From assembly GCA_015501605.1 (NCBI GenBank), contig JADNRZ010000009.1, positions 1,178,001-1,242,000 of the forward strand: 64,000 nt of DNA, in the 5' to 3' direction. Below, in pieces: positions 15,966 to 26,809 of this stretch. The notes under the pieces were generated by a model. It saw nothing but the letters and a program-made list of their open reading frames with translations, did not search any database and was not told where the DNA came from. Numbering within the stretch: the stretch's first letter is position 1; the number at the start of each line of letters is the position of its first letter. The position numbers were made by a program, and so were the translations under genes. Source of the stretch: Panaeolus papilionaceus. Taxonomy: Eukaryota; Basidiomycota; Agaricomycetes; Agaricales.

Positions 15966-16658
15966 ATGTTACCATTCCAACGCAACAAGGTCGATATCAG
16001 TGTGAGTTGACAAGCTTTCCCCGCATTCTCATTGTTCCTTGTTGCTCATCGATGTTTATTGCATTACCACCTGCAGAAGCTAACTCCTCAAGAACAGCAG
16101 CTCTTCGCCAAGTATGGAAAGCTCCCTACGCATAAGAATGCCTTGATGAAAATGCAGAAGGTACGTCTCATCGTCTCAAGACATCATGCATCTCTCTTAA
16201 GTACTGTATATGCGTAGGAACGGAAGTATTTCGATTCGGGAGATTATGCTTTGTCCAAGGCTGGAGTGGCCCCTCAGAACGCAGTTGGTACAGCGATTCC
16301 AAACCCAGAGAAGTAAGCGTTTTACCATCATATCTTGACACCTGTGCTCATCGATCTCGAAAGTATCCCGCATGCGTCAACTCCTGGAAACGGTCACAAC
16401 TCTCATCAAAGTCTATCGATATCGCCAACGAACTCGACGAGCTCTATAGCGAAAGAGAGCGGTCTTAGTCACAGTGACGGGAATGAGAATACCACGGAAG
16501 AACAAGCTTCTTCCGAGGCAGCCACCACAGAGTCTGGACCAGTGGAGGCTGTTGTTGCCGCTGCTACTGAAACAGCCGACACTGATACCGCAGTCCAGAG
16601 CACCATCGAAACCTCGGTGGTCGAGACAACGGGACCGGTTACCATTTCAAGTGTATAA
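15966..16658 (+). CDS. IGO1: Endosulfine family PP2A inhibitor (Igo1/ENSA-like)
   Basis: Four exons (15966-16001, 16077-16160, 16218-16312, 16364-16658) give 169 residues. The endosulfine core is complete: LTPQEQQLFAKYGKLPTHKN, then KYFDSGDYALSKAG. The serine of FDSGDY is the site that Greatwall/Rim15 kinase phosphorylates. The phosphoprotein then inhibits PP2A-B55 at mitotic entry and in quiescence. The remaining 100 residues are low-complexity Ser/Thr/Ala/Glu, longer than in yeast Igo1 and probably disordered. The first exon supplies only MLPFQRNKVDIS. Same strand and about 640 bp ahead of POL12, another cell-cycle gene. Confidence 0.9.
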
Positions 16659-17189
16659 TGGCACTTTTGGCGAGAAGATGTTTTTGAAACATGCACAGAA
16701 TTTCCGTTGGCTATTTTTTAACATACTGCACTAAATCTATTTGTCCAGCACCGAAGTAATGCGTGGGCGCGCACTTGGGCAGCGATTGGAATTCTACGGT
16801 GTTTGGAGCTGCCGTTGGAATCTGCGCGCGTCTCACGCATCATCACACGATGATTCCAATCCCGCCAATATCTAACTATCCTTTTCGCATTATATTTTGG
16901 AATTTTCTGTGTTGTATTATATGCCCCTATACTTTCCGAGTCGCTTCAGGCCTGCATACCAATGAGGTGCAGTACTTTTTGTAGATTATTCTCGTTCACA
17001 TTTGATATATGAAAGGCGATATCGGATGAATACGATATGGCAATTATGCTTCTAAAGAAGAAGAAAAAACTGAAGACCTTGTGGGTTTTGGAGGTGGCTT
17101 TGTCTTTCGAATCAATATGATGATCGAACCGGGTCGACGTTATCTGTTTGCTATTGCTTGTCTCAATGAATGACTTGAGTGTGACAATA

Positions 17190-17195
17190 ACGCGT
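17190..17195. promoter_or_regulatory. MluI cell-cycle box 1 of POL12
   Basis: Exact ACGCGT about 100 bp before the ATG. DNA replication genes in yeasts are classic MBF targets through this hexamer, so presence at a Pol alpha subunit gene is functionally coherent. Confidence 0.6.
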
Positions 17196-17214
17196 ATGTG
17201 ACATTTGTTATTCG

Positions 17215-17220
17215 ACGCGT
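17215..17220. promoter_or_regulatory. MluI cell-cycle box 2 of POL12
   Basis: Second exact ACGCGT, 25 bp after the first (about two and a half helical turns) and 75-80 bp before the ATG. It is followed by ACGCGA at 17236-17241. Confidence 0.6.
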
Positions 17221-17294
17221 TTGATTTTGGCGTTGACGCGACTTGAGCTTGATCCAATACTCTTCATATCCAATCCCCTTTTCAATAATTTTCT

Positions 17295-19610
17295 ATGGAC
17301 TCGGCTCTTCACAAAGAAGTGAAAAATGTATTCAGAGACTCGGGTCTTATCTTAGATGACAAATTACTTGCAGAATGTCAGTATATTCATATCCGTTTGC
17401 TTTAACAACCATCCAATCGTCTGTTGTTTAGGTGTCTCTATTTGCCAGATGTATGGATTAGATGCGGAATCACTACGCTTCAAACTGGAAGCTGTAAACT
17501 ATAAAGCAACAACAACAGCCTCAGAAATATCCAGAATTACGATAGAGACCCTGGAAGTGGTGAAGAGACAGATTCAAGCCAGTTTGAACAAGGATACAGT
17601 GAAGAAGGCCCAGATCAATCCGAAGTCTTTTGTAACTGCTCAAGTCAATAGATCGCGTCTGCCACCGCACATGCTGAGGAGCTTGGGGGCGTCGATGGGT
17701 CCTACAGCTGTGCAGGTGAAGCAGGAGGCAGGAGATTTGGGTGCCCATACACTGAGCAGCACAATAGCAACATCAAATGTGGTGTTCTCAGGTCCTCCTG
17801 TAAATCCAGAGGCGAAGCGGAAGAGGGCATGTGAGTAATTACCTTCGTTTTGCTCAAGGAGATCTCATTGTGATCAGATCGTTACATGTATGAGAAGATC
17901 TCGGAGAGAAGTGAAGGTAATGCTGTCCCTTTCATGGGTTTGATCTCGTCTTACATCTTGTGAAGCTCTGGACGACATCATACAAGACTTTGCAGACCTC
18001 GTCGGTGCACATTATGGTATCAGCAACGAGTTTGGAGACCCTGCTGCCGTCACAGATGTATGTCGTTCGCGCTACGTTATAATCCCTAGAAGCTGACAGT
18101 GTCCACAGGAAGAAGTCTACGTTGTAGGCCGCATCACCCACGACATCGATACTACATCTGGTGCTAAACTTGCTGAAAACTCGATTTTCATTGAATCCTC
18201 TCGCTATATTTCCTCTGGCTCTCGTGTCGCCCTTCGCTTCGATCCTGCAGTTAGACTGAGAGGATTTGTGAGAGGCGTTGGTGGAACGGGTATCTATCCA
18301 GGAGCTGTGGTGGCATTGAAAGGCAAAAATGGTGGAGGTGAATATTTCTTCGCAACGGAAATTTTGGCTGTGAGTAGTCATAATATCGTCAGTGTCCCAG
18401 ATCTGATGCTTTCAATTGCATTGAATAGATACCACCATTGAAGTCGTCTCCTCAAGCACAAGGCGTCATGAATCCCAAGATGGACCCGCTCTCTGGCAAA
18501 ATGCCAGCATCGATGATGGTTATATCTGGACCGTTTACTGTTGACGCAGATCTCGGATATAGACCTTGGCGCACCCTTCTACAGCAAATTAAAATCACCA
18601 AACCTGACGTCCTCCTTCTGGTATGAGCTGGCGTGTACTCGTCCAATTCATGTTATATCTCATCATGTCACCTAGATCGGACCTTTCGTTGACTCTACCC
18701 ATCCCAAGATTAAAACTGGCGACGCAGATGTAACGCCAGCCAACCTCTTTAAAGTTCACTTCCAGGACACCCTCAAGTCCTTTTTGACTGCATCACCTAC
18801 GAGCATGGTTTTGATTGTGCCTAGCGTAAAGGATCTTTTGAGTGGACATGCTGTATATCCACAGCCCGAATTTGATGCAGGCCTATTTGCCTACCACCCA
18901 GTATGCCTACAAAAGTTATTGTCCGGCATTTCACTTAAGCTGAACATATTGTTTTCAGCGAATCCATCTTCTCCCTAACCCATGCCGCTTCACAATTAAC
19001 GAGATCTCTTTCGCTGTAACCAGCGTCGACACGTTATTCCATCTCCGCAAAGAAGAATACTTCAAACGTGGTGTCGAATTTGAAAGTTTGCCGGCAGAAC
19101 CGAACGATCTACCCTCAGACGGAATGGCGAATCTGTGCAGACATTTGTTGTTGCAACGCAGGTTAGGGTATTCTCAAGACGTTTTCAGCATACCTTAGCT
19201 GATATACTTCATGCAAAGCTTCTATCCAATATTCCCTACCCCACCTGACCTTGCCCACGAGGTGAACCTCGATATGAGCCATTCAGAGGCTCTATCGCTG
19301 GTAGACAGCGACATTGAGCTCGATTACGCCCCGGATGTCCTCATAGTTCCTAGTCGTCTCAAACAATTCTCCAAGGTTGGTCTTAATATGCTCATTGAGC
19401 CACATGTATTCACAGAATTTCCTACAGGTTGTTCACTCGATGACTGCCATCAACCCTTCGTTTTTGAGCAAAGGTTCCTACGCGATGGTCTCTCTGGCTG
19501 CTTTGGACGCAGGAAAACCCGTGGACCGTATAAAGGTTGAGATATCAAAGCTGGAGCAACCCACAACTGCAACGACGGCACCGGCTGCAACATCCACAAT
19601 GGCACAGTAA
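17295..19610 (+). CDS. POL12: DNA polymerase alpha subunit B (Pol12)
   Basis: Regulatory B subunit of the Pol alpha-primase complex that starts lagging-strand synthesis. The N-terminal helical domain begins ALHKEVKNVFRDSGL and runs to MYGLDAESLRFKLEA. After a linker with KAQINPKSFVTAQVN comes the OB fold (EEVYVVGRITHDIDTTSG ... SRYISSGSRVALRFD) and the inactive calcineurin-like phosphoesterase fold (MVISGPFTVDADLGYRPW, PDVLLLIGPFVDSTHPKI, NPCRFTINEISFAVTSVDT, HLLLQRSFYPIFPTPP). The catalytic metal ligands of true phosphoesterases are not evident, as is normal for this subunit. It ends ...ATSTMAQ*. The start ATG follows the three MCB-like sites. About ten short introns. It converges on the ZNG1-like gene 123 bp away. 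Confidence 0.94.
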
Positions 19611-19733
19611 TTTACATTGGTTTGCAATATCAAGAGTACATGCAAGCAAGAAGAACAACCGCTTCTTGTCCATGTTCCTGGTATCGTTCTCAGTTCACTT
19701 TTCAAGTTGCCCCTCTCCCATCTACGCTATCAA

Positions 19734-21484
19734 TCACGCAAATACCGCCTCCAAGCTCTTCCTCACCATGGCATCCAACCCTTTACCAATCAGCACTATT
19801 TTCCCTCTGTCCGGCAGACCGATAGTCGCGTGCTCATCGCCCTTTGTTCCTGACACCTCATCTTCCAGCTCGGATATCTCATACATGTTCCTGACACCCT
19901 GTAACACATAATGCTTGCCTCCCGTGGACGTGAAGGCGCCTTTACACCTCAACACCCGGACTCCTGATCCCTCTCCGTCGCTCTGCAGGGACAGCGTAGC
20001 AAGTGACGAAGAGGGGGAGTTAGACGAAGGAAGTTTGTTCTCCCACAGCACAGAACGTATCCACTCGTCCAGCTTGTCAAACTGGGATTGAGATAGCGGG
20101 GGACAGGTGACTTGGAGTGAAGTCACGCCTCGAACCTCGTAGTGGTTCAACGGTTTCTCGTCGTCGTGTTCATGGTCGCAAGCTTCAGAATGCACATGTG
20201 TGTCTTTTTCCTCATCCAACGCCGAGGGAGGGGGGAGTTTATATGACTGGACACCCAGGATGAGCCCCAGGTCGATCTCACCCTTGATGGTTCTGTAGAT
20301 GGGCGCCGCTGGATTCACGCTGCGAATGATGCCTTCGGTTTCGTGCAACACCGAAGGGGATACGAGGTCGACTTTGTTAAGGAGGATAATGTCGGACCCG
20401 GCTATTTGACTGCAGGACATGGTTTATTTATGTGCATCGAAGAGGTCGGGAATGTAATGTTTCACTAACCGTAGGGACTCTCCGATTTTGGAGTCATCTG
20501 TATGATGATCTTCTGCCATTTGCTGCAATTATTGTAAGATTCTTGAATAGGTTCATCAGAATAAATAGAAAAACTTGCATTTTTCCCAAATACAGCATCG
20601 ACGACGCACACGACACCGTCTAGAGTGATATCGGCAAGCCCAGTTGCATATTCTTCATTATGCCAGAACATGCTAGCGATAGGCCCTGAAACTAGAGTCA
20701 ACAACAGCCGGGATTGCGAATTGGAAGGGATATACCAGGATCCGCTAATCCTGTTGTCTCAAGCAAGATGTAATCGAAGGCGCCTTTTTTGAGCATGAGC
20801 TTCTCAATGGCGGCCACGCCAGTGTCTTTGATACTGCAGCATAGACACCCATTGGCAAGTTCGAGGAACTCTTCAGAAGTCTCTGCAGTGGGATCATCCG
20901 CTGAAGAAACATTGATGGTTTTGGCTATGACGTCATAGACGATGACACGTTAGTCTGTCTGTAGGTTACAGGTGTAGAGTCACAACACTCATACCTTCGA
21001 TATCCTGTGCATGTGGAATATACACCGCGTATCATCCAGCAATGAGTCAATTTTTAAAACGGGCCAATATAGAATACGCACAGCAGTATCACCAAACTCA
21101 TTCATGATTACAGCGATGCGGTATCCATGCCGTTCTGTTAATATTCGTCTGTCAAAATATATTAATGAACACCCCTTCAGCTCGCATTCCGGATGTCAAC
21201 GCACTTGAGGAGCGTTGATTTTCCAGCACCGAGGAAACCGCAGATGATGGTTAACGGTACGCGTACATTTTTAGGTGTGGGTTGGATTTGGGAATCTGAC
21301 TTGGACTCGGATGGGATATGGGCGGTGTCGGTCGAGTCAGTTTGGGTGTTCAAGATTGCATCATCTGTAACTTCGATGAGAGATCTAAAGAAAGGTCCCT
21401 TTTATTATTGAGTTCAATTTATTCATATATATGGTTTAAATTAGAGACATACGGTATTTCGTCGTCAGAATCACCAAAGGACAT
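19734..21484 (-). CDS. ZNG1: Zinc-transfer GTPase of the CobW/COG0523 family (Zng1/CBWD)
   Basis: GTP-dependent metallochaperone; Zng1 delivers zinc to methionine aminopeptidase. The N-terminus [11 protein letters not shown] is followed by an acidic leader. The P-loop reads [13 protein letters not shown]; the GTPase/metal motif GCLCCSIKD (CxCC) is encoded near 20,830-20,860; ATGLADI and [13 protein letters not shown] (NKxD) follow. A His/Asp/Cys-rich loop [14 protein letters not shown] lies before the C-terminal CobW_C domain ([14 protein letters not shown] ... [21 protein letters not shown]). The final segment is [24 protein letters not shown]. Introns split the G domain several times. No zinc-responsive element was recognised upstream. 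Confidence 0.9.
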
Positions 21485-21803
21485 GATTTGAGTATAGTAG
21501 GATTGAAAAAAGGGGCGCTAAACTTGGAGTGGATAAGAAAATGACAAGCACGTGATGCAAATGAGAAATTAACCGCAAAAGGCAAGTCTATTAAATAAGG
21601 GACAGCGCGTGAATTCCGTTGTTCACTGTTCACAACTCCTTCCGCCAGCTCTAATTCCTCTCTTTTTTATTATTTCTTCTCTCCTGGTCCATTACAAAAG
21701 TCGGTTCCGAGTTTTTGTCATAGTCCCATTTAAACTAATTTATATCTGTTTTCATTTTAAAATTTAAAGAACATCTTTACTTCTTGACCACCACAACCAT
21801 CAT
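21485..21803. other. Divergent promoter between ZNG1 and STYX
   Basis: 319 bp between start codons. AT-rich, with a pyrimidine-rich stretch (ctctcttttttattatttcttctctcc) near 21,660-21,690 leading toward the STYX start. No conserved motif recognised. Confidence 0.4.
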
Positions 21804-23293
21804 ATGGCTCAACCAGCACCACTGAACTCAGAACAGCTAAAGCACATCATCCAAGGTCCGATCGATGTCGAATGGAGGTGAACAGCTCTACGCGTCATTC
21901 ATCCTTGATACATATTCAAACTTAACGGGTTCTTGTCGCTCTTCAACTGGATTGACAGATATGAAATGCGTCGTGAATGTCAGGAAATATTGCCAGGATT
22001 GCTGCTTGGACCTTTTGTGGCATCCAAGTCTTTGGAAACCCTCATGAAGCTCGGTGTTACACATATGTGAGCTTTTTTCCCGTTGTTCACCTTCAAGATA
22101 CATCCACCTTGGAACGAGTGGCAGTGAGGATATGTTACTGATTATGAGCGTTTTATTTTTCTTTCGTTTACTTGGGGTATTTACGGAATGCGCTGCGGTT
22201 TGGCGACATCCCGTTTCATCGCTCACAACGTCGTCAACACCTCTCCAACTCATCTCTCATACTCGTCGCTTCATCACATTATAGTGTGTGTATTCGGGAT
22301 GCTAAAGAGGCCTTTTCTGTCAAACCCCGTTTCCCGGACCACTTCAATTATATGGTCTTGGACGTCGAGGACAACGAGGAACAAAATCTCATTAGATTAT
22401 TCCCGGGGTACGTCCCTTCATCATTCGCCACTTTTACTGTCCTTGAGGTTTCCATGTGCTGATCCTATCTCTCCATATCTGTTCCGTGAACCCATCGTGC
22501 TTTCCGCGTTGCAATTTTTGGTTCAATAGTGCGAAACAGTATATCGAGGACGCGATCAGCAACGGTGGACGCGTGTTGGTGCATTGCAACGGTAAGCACC
22601 TACCCGGCATGTTTCATGAGTCTTTTCTGACATCCCTTCTATCCGACAACCCATGTACCTGTCCTTCTCCTTATTGCTCCTATGATCCTTTGTCAACTTT
22701 CGTTCACACCATCCGGAACATGACGACCGTGTAATCTACATCCTAAACCCCACCAATGATAAACAGGTGGAATCAGTCTCTCGCCTGCCTTTGTCGTGAT
22801 GTTCGTGATGCAGCACTATCAGCTGTCATGGGAAGAAGCTTTGCATCTGGTGCAGAATAGACGATATTGCATCTCACCAAACGGAGGATTTTTGACCCAA
22901 ATCAAGGTATGTGAGGTCATTTTTACGCATACAGCCTGTTCTTTCATGGAGAAGGACAGCCTTCCAGCTTTCAGGAGGCGCCAGGATGTGGCGTTTAGCG
23001 CTGGCACGAAGTTACCCTTTCTCAAGGGTGTTTTGACGTCCACGTGGCCACTTAAAAAACGTCTCTCCCTTTCTTATCCATGATACTGATAAATGCTACA
23101 GGAATACGAAGCCATCTACAAAGCCAACGTCGCCCTGGCATCATACCCTCGTACTCAGTCGACCGTCCCGAGGCGAAAGAGGGGAGATGATGACGAGGAA
23201 GACGAAGATGACAGGGAAGATGGCAGAAAACGACCACTTATCGAAGTCGTCGACCCGCAGCATCAGCAAGACCCTGACGCAATGGAGACGTGA
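21804..23293 (+). CDS. STYX: STYX-like dual-specificity pseudophosphatase
   Basis: Spliced frame MAQPAPLNSEQLKHIIQG... then YEMRRECQEILPGLLLGPFVASKSLETLMKLGVTHI, VCIRDAKEAF, RFPDHFNYMVLDVEDNEEQNLIRLFP and YCISPNGGFLTQIKEYEAIY. This matches metazoan STYX block by block (MRREMQEILPGLFLGPY; CINPNAGFVHQLQEYEAIY). Animal STYX binds phosphoproteins and F-box protein FBXW7 without catalysis. The signature loop here is HCNGGISLSP: the catalytic Cys (codon 22585-22587) is present, but the essential Arg of HCx5R is Leu (codon 22778-22780). The loop is split by a 175 bp intron (22592-22766). The tail has an acidic, basic-flanked stretch (RRKRGDDDEEDEDDRED) suited to nuclear targeting. It should be inactive or nearly so. 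Confidence 0.86.
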
Positions 23294-23986
23294 TGAATAC
23301 TGTTCCCATGCGCGGAGAGCGTCCTGTTTGTTCCCTGTGTCCTTCCTATTTCCCTTTCAGTTATTTTGGCGAAAGTCTTTCTTTCTATATCCCTCATCCT
23401 ACAGATACCGTAAATACCACTGCTGCACCGATATTTTTTTACCTGTTGGTTGTACATACATATCGATCTTTATGACCCCCTTATTCTTACTGCACTTTTT
23501 GCGTTAGTTGCACCTGTTCGTGCGTTTAATACACTTTGAAGGGTTTTTCTTTTTCTTTATTTCGGTCCCTAATTCTTATTTCGACCGGGGATGCATGCGT
23601 AATAATATTTTTACACATCAACAAGCCCAGTCTCGACCGTTCGAAGCAACTCCGCTTGAATTGATTTGGTTCTCAGATTTAGTGCCAATCAAGACCGAAT
23701 TTCGCTAACCAGCAAACGAATTTTTAGGAAGACCCACGACCGACGCCCGAAAAAAATGACCACCCGTTCTGGGCAGTTTTCCTGCACAATATTTTAAAAT
23801 GTTATGCCTTTGTGAAATAAAACATTCAACTCGGCTGCTCTTTGCTATCGCAAACAGTTGTTCTATCGGTCCAATATGGTCCTGGAGCCTGGAGGGATCA
23901 TGATGGCAGGCAACACCGCCACAAACTCCGCTTGAAACATGGCTTCTTGTATTCGCCTTGTGGAATGGAAACATGGTGTGCCTTTC
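23294..23986. other. Intergenic: STYX trailer, no gene seen
   Basis: T-rich 3' trailer of STYX (to about 23,600), then AT-rich sequence. Short frames exist, but none has family features or plausible splice continuation. Confidence 0.4.
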
Positions 23987-24678
23987 ATGTTGACCATGTC
24001 TTGCTATCCAGTATTCCCTTTGGAGCTCTTCGAACTCATCCTTCGGGACATTGGCAATAGGCGTTATGCCACAGACACACGTCACAACCTCAAACGGTGT
24101 CCAATCCTCGATAACTGATCTTACGCTCGAAGCGATGGGAACTTTCCCTCTCTCCTTCTTAACACCTCCCACATCTCGAACAACTCGACCTTGATGGTAT
24201 CGAAGAATTTGAACTTCAACCTACGGGCGATGAACCTCTTTCATTCAAATTACAGAAACTCAAAATCCGGTTTTATAACCCCTTGCTCTCACCAGCGCTT
24301 GGCCGAGCCATTTTCAACAACCTGCCTTCCTTGTGGTCATTAAAACTCTCCTTGGGTAGTGGCAATGTGTATCCACTCATACCTGAAATAATCTTATCCG
24401 CCCTCCTCACACTTTTTATCCTTATCTCGGGTCACAACTCCTCATGACATTTCGAGCTAGCTACCAACACCAGCACACTTGAGTTCGATCTTCCATACCC
24501 CAATTCATGGTCAAGACTTGCAGTGATCCTCGCATGCCCGAAAGGGTACTCTACTCTGCAGAAGGTGGTTGTCGGCCTCTGTCTTAGGCCGCAAGGCGAG
24601 TGTATTGATATCGTCAAAGCAGAAGCTCCCCACATATGGCTCAGCCACTACCGGAGCGTACAAATTAAAAAAATTTAA
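23987..24678 (+). pseudogene. Degenerate F-box/LRR-like gene
   Basis: The frame from ATG 23987 reads an F-box-like opening (FPLELFELILRDIG, then a DTRHNLKRC block) and stops at about 24113. After a frame change, a second open stretch from 24181 reads KLQKLKIRFYNPLLSP, LPSLWSLKLSL and similar Leu-rich strands. An in-frame TGA (24445-24447) interrupts it, and it resumes to a stop at 24676-24678. The composition and the Leu spacing match the Agaricomycete F-box proteins elsewhere in this window (26,810-28,304 and 51,837-52,963). At least one frameshift and two stops break it, and no GT-AG pair repairs all of them. It could be a wrongly spliced gene, but a relic is more likely. Confidence 0.55.
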
Positions 24679-25117
24679 AAAGCAGAGGCTGTGGGGAGAA
24701 GCGATCGTAAGCTAAGGCTAAGCTCCTCGACGCAATGGATGCGCTGGTGTTAAACGACAATGTAGAGTTCATTCCCTCATTGCGATTGTCATTCGAAAAG
24801 TGTTGATACAACCTTTTTTTCCAACCAATCTTGTTCTGTGAACCTGCTGGCTTTTCGTCTTATTTCTGGATTTCAATATGAATTATTCGATGTTCCGAAC
24901 GAGATTTAATTAGGGTAATAAGTATAGGAGCACAGCACTCTTAGCTCTAAACACTGTTGAGGAACGGTCATTTGTTCGGGTATCGAGCATAACTAAATAT
25001 CCCTTTAGAAGTTAAGTGACAGGGTATAAGCGAAAGCGAAAGTGAAAGGCGGGTTGCTCGCGATGTCGAAAATGGTGTTACAGTCCTTTCCACAACCGAA
25101 TGACGGGGTAAATAGGG
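24679..25117. other. Intergenic: no gene seen
   Basis: 439 bp between the F-box relic and the HUT1 stop. AT-rich, no frame with family features. It probably includes the HUT1 3' trailer. Confidence 0.4.
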
Positions 25118-26605
25118 TTATAGAGACTTGAGTTTAGCCTTCTCTTTTTCTTGAATGACACGTTTTGCGTGTACGTCTGAAAAGAACAGATGAGTTAATA
25201 AGAAGCGCAAACACATGGGATTATATGTCCAACCTTTGCGTTTTACAATTGCTTCAACGGAGATGCCAGCAAAAACAACAGCTGCACCGAGCCATTGTCC
25301 TGATGTGAGCTTGTGATTGTACACGACAACAGAGAGAAGCATCGTAAACAGTTTGCGAGTCAATGTGATCGTGCTGTCGTTTCATAATTAGCCTTGGTCA
25401 TCAACATAGGAATTGAAAACAACAAAAGAAATACTTACACCAAGGTCAAGGATCCAAAGTGTTGCAACGTCTCAAAGATGAAAAGCTGACCCAAAGCACC
25501 GGTGAGGGCAAACTGGAAAAGGGGCGTGATAATGCTGGGATGGGTCCTCACAAACTCCAGAGCGCCTGCCAGCTCAGACGTACCAGCTTCACCTGGGTGG
25601 ATGACGGGGATGTAGGGTAGAGGAAGAATGGAGAGAGCAGAAGTGATGATAGTGCAGAAGATGTTGATCCAAAACATCATCTGCTGTCCAGTAACTTTGT
25701 GTCTGCTAAAGATTTCATCCTGAGTAGAGTTGGTGGCACCGTCCAGGGCGAGGTTGATAAGGAGGTAAGTCAAACCAATAAGATTGGCATATGGGGGTTT
25801 GTCGCCCGAGTTGGAGGCTTTGGCTCCATGCTTTCCTTTGCCCTCGCCGCCCATACCCATGAAGATGGTGATACCAGCGGTGACCATGCCCACCACAATA
25901 TACTTATGCTTGGCAAATTTGCGGCGGTAGAGAAGGACATTCATGATCATGACAGGGACGAGCTTGCAAGACTTGCCAAGGACCATGGCTGGGTAAGAGA
26001 TGTAGGAGAGGGCGGCGAAGCCAAAGGGAGCTGCGCTGGTGATGAAGAGCGAGCATTGCAGATAGCGCATGAGTAGAGCACTGGTCGAGTAACGGGTGTC
26101 TGGTTTGTCGTGATGTTTCCCGTTTCCATTGGTATGTCCGTTGGAAGTGCCGTTGGCATGCTTAACATCACCATTAGACTTTTCGGACGTAGCATGGGCA
26201 ATTCCAAGAAGCTGTGGGAGTGACTGATTTGATTTCGAACGTATGAGGATGTACGTTAGAGCTGAGAGTGACGAGAGGAATGACTGGCAGGTGCCCATGA
26301 AGAGAGGTGATTTAAACTTTTCAGACGATTTACCGTCAATGTGCTGGAATGGCACAGATACTAAGATAGAAAATGTTAGCTAGAGTAAACATGACTTATT
26401 ATGCCAACTTGCATCGTTCTTGAGCTATTGCCCATAACTATAAGATAACATTAGAACGTGAAATGCGTGAGATGGAAATAAATCAACGACATACCAAAAA
26501 CATGGAGTAGACTCCAGTCACACACAAGACCAGCCTATATATTTTTATTTAATTGCCAATGTAATTTCAAGAAATAAAATGAGGATCATACCTGATGAAT
26601 GACAT
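25118..26605 (-). CDS. HUT1: UDP-galactose/UDP-glucose transporter homolog Hut1 (SLC35B/UAA family)
   Basis: Multipass nucleotide-sugar transporter of the ER/Golgi membrane, linked in yeast to UDP-galactose uptake and ER folding conditions. Exon 1 MSFIR joins to [13 protein letters not shown], then LWAIAQER, giving the family start with the conserved WA-x2-QE motif. The long exon 25435-26340 holds [22 protein letters not shown] (the family KSCK-x-VPVM motif), [21 protein letters not shown] and [21 protein letters not shown] later exon gives [21 protein letters not shown] Gly/His/Asn-rich loop ([17 protein letters not shown]) replaces the usual short loop. The intron after QER uses GC-AG (gcaagt donor). 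The tail ...KEKAKLKSL* is Lys rich without a canonical KKxx. No signal peptide, as usual. Confidence 0.92.
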
Positions 26606-26809
26606 CTCTGAACTGACGAGAGATTGAAAGTTTGAAGGAGAGAGAGCTTTTAAAGCACTTTGCTGTTTCTTTGCCAGCGAATATATTTTTGATCGGAATG
26701 GCTCATATTCGGAAACTGACGTGTAACCCTAACCATAAATACATCATCGGTTTAATTAAGCCCCTATCTCTATAGCCTCCACGTATCCCAAACTACTTGA
26801 GCCAGTACT

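Larger units (their letters stand above)
16659..17294. other. Intergenic: IGO1 trailer and POL12 promoter with MCB elements
   Basis: 636 bp. The first half is the AT-rich trailer of IGO1; a 73-codon frame here (16763-16984) has no family features. The second half contains ACGCGT at 17190 and 17215 and a near match ACGCGA at 17236, all within 110 bp of the POL12 start. Confidence 0.5.

Noticed and set aside
25699..26076. 125-codon plus-strand frame opposite HUT1
   Set aside because: Antisense shadow of the long transporter exon, which carries the family motifs on the other strand.
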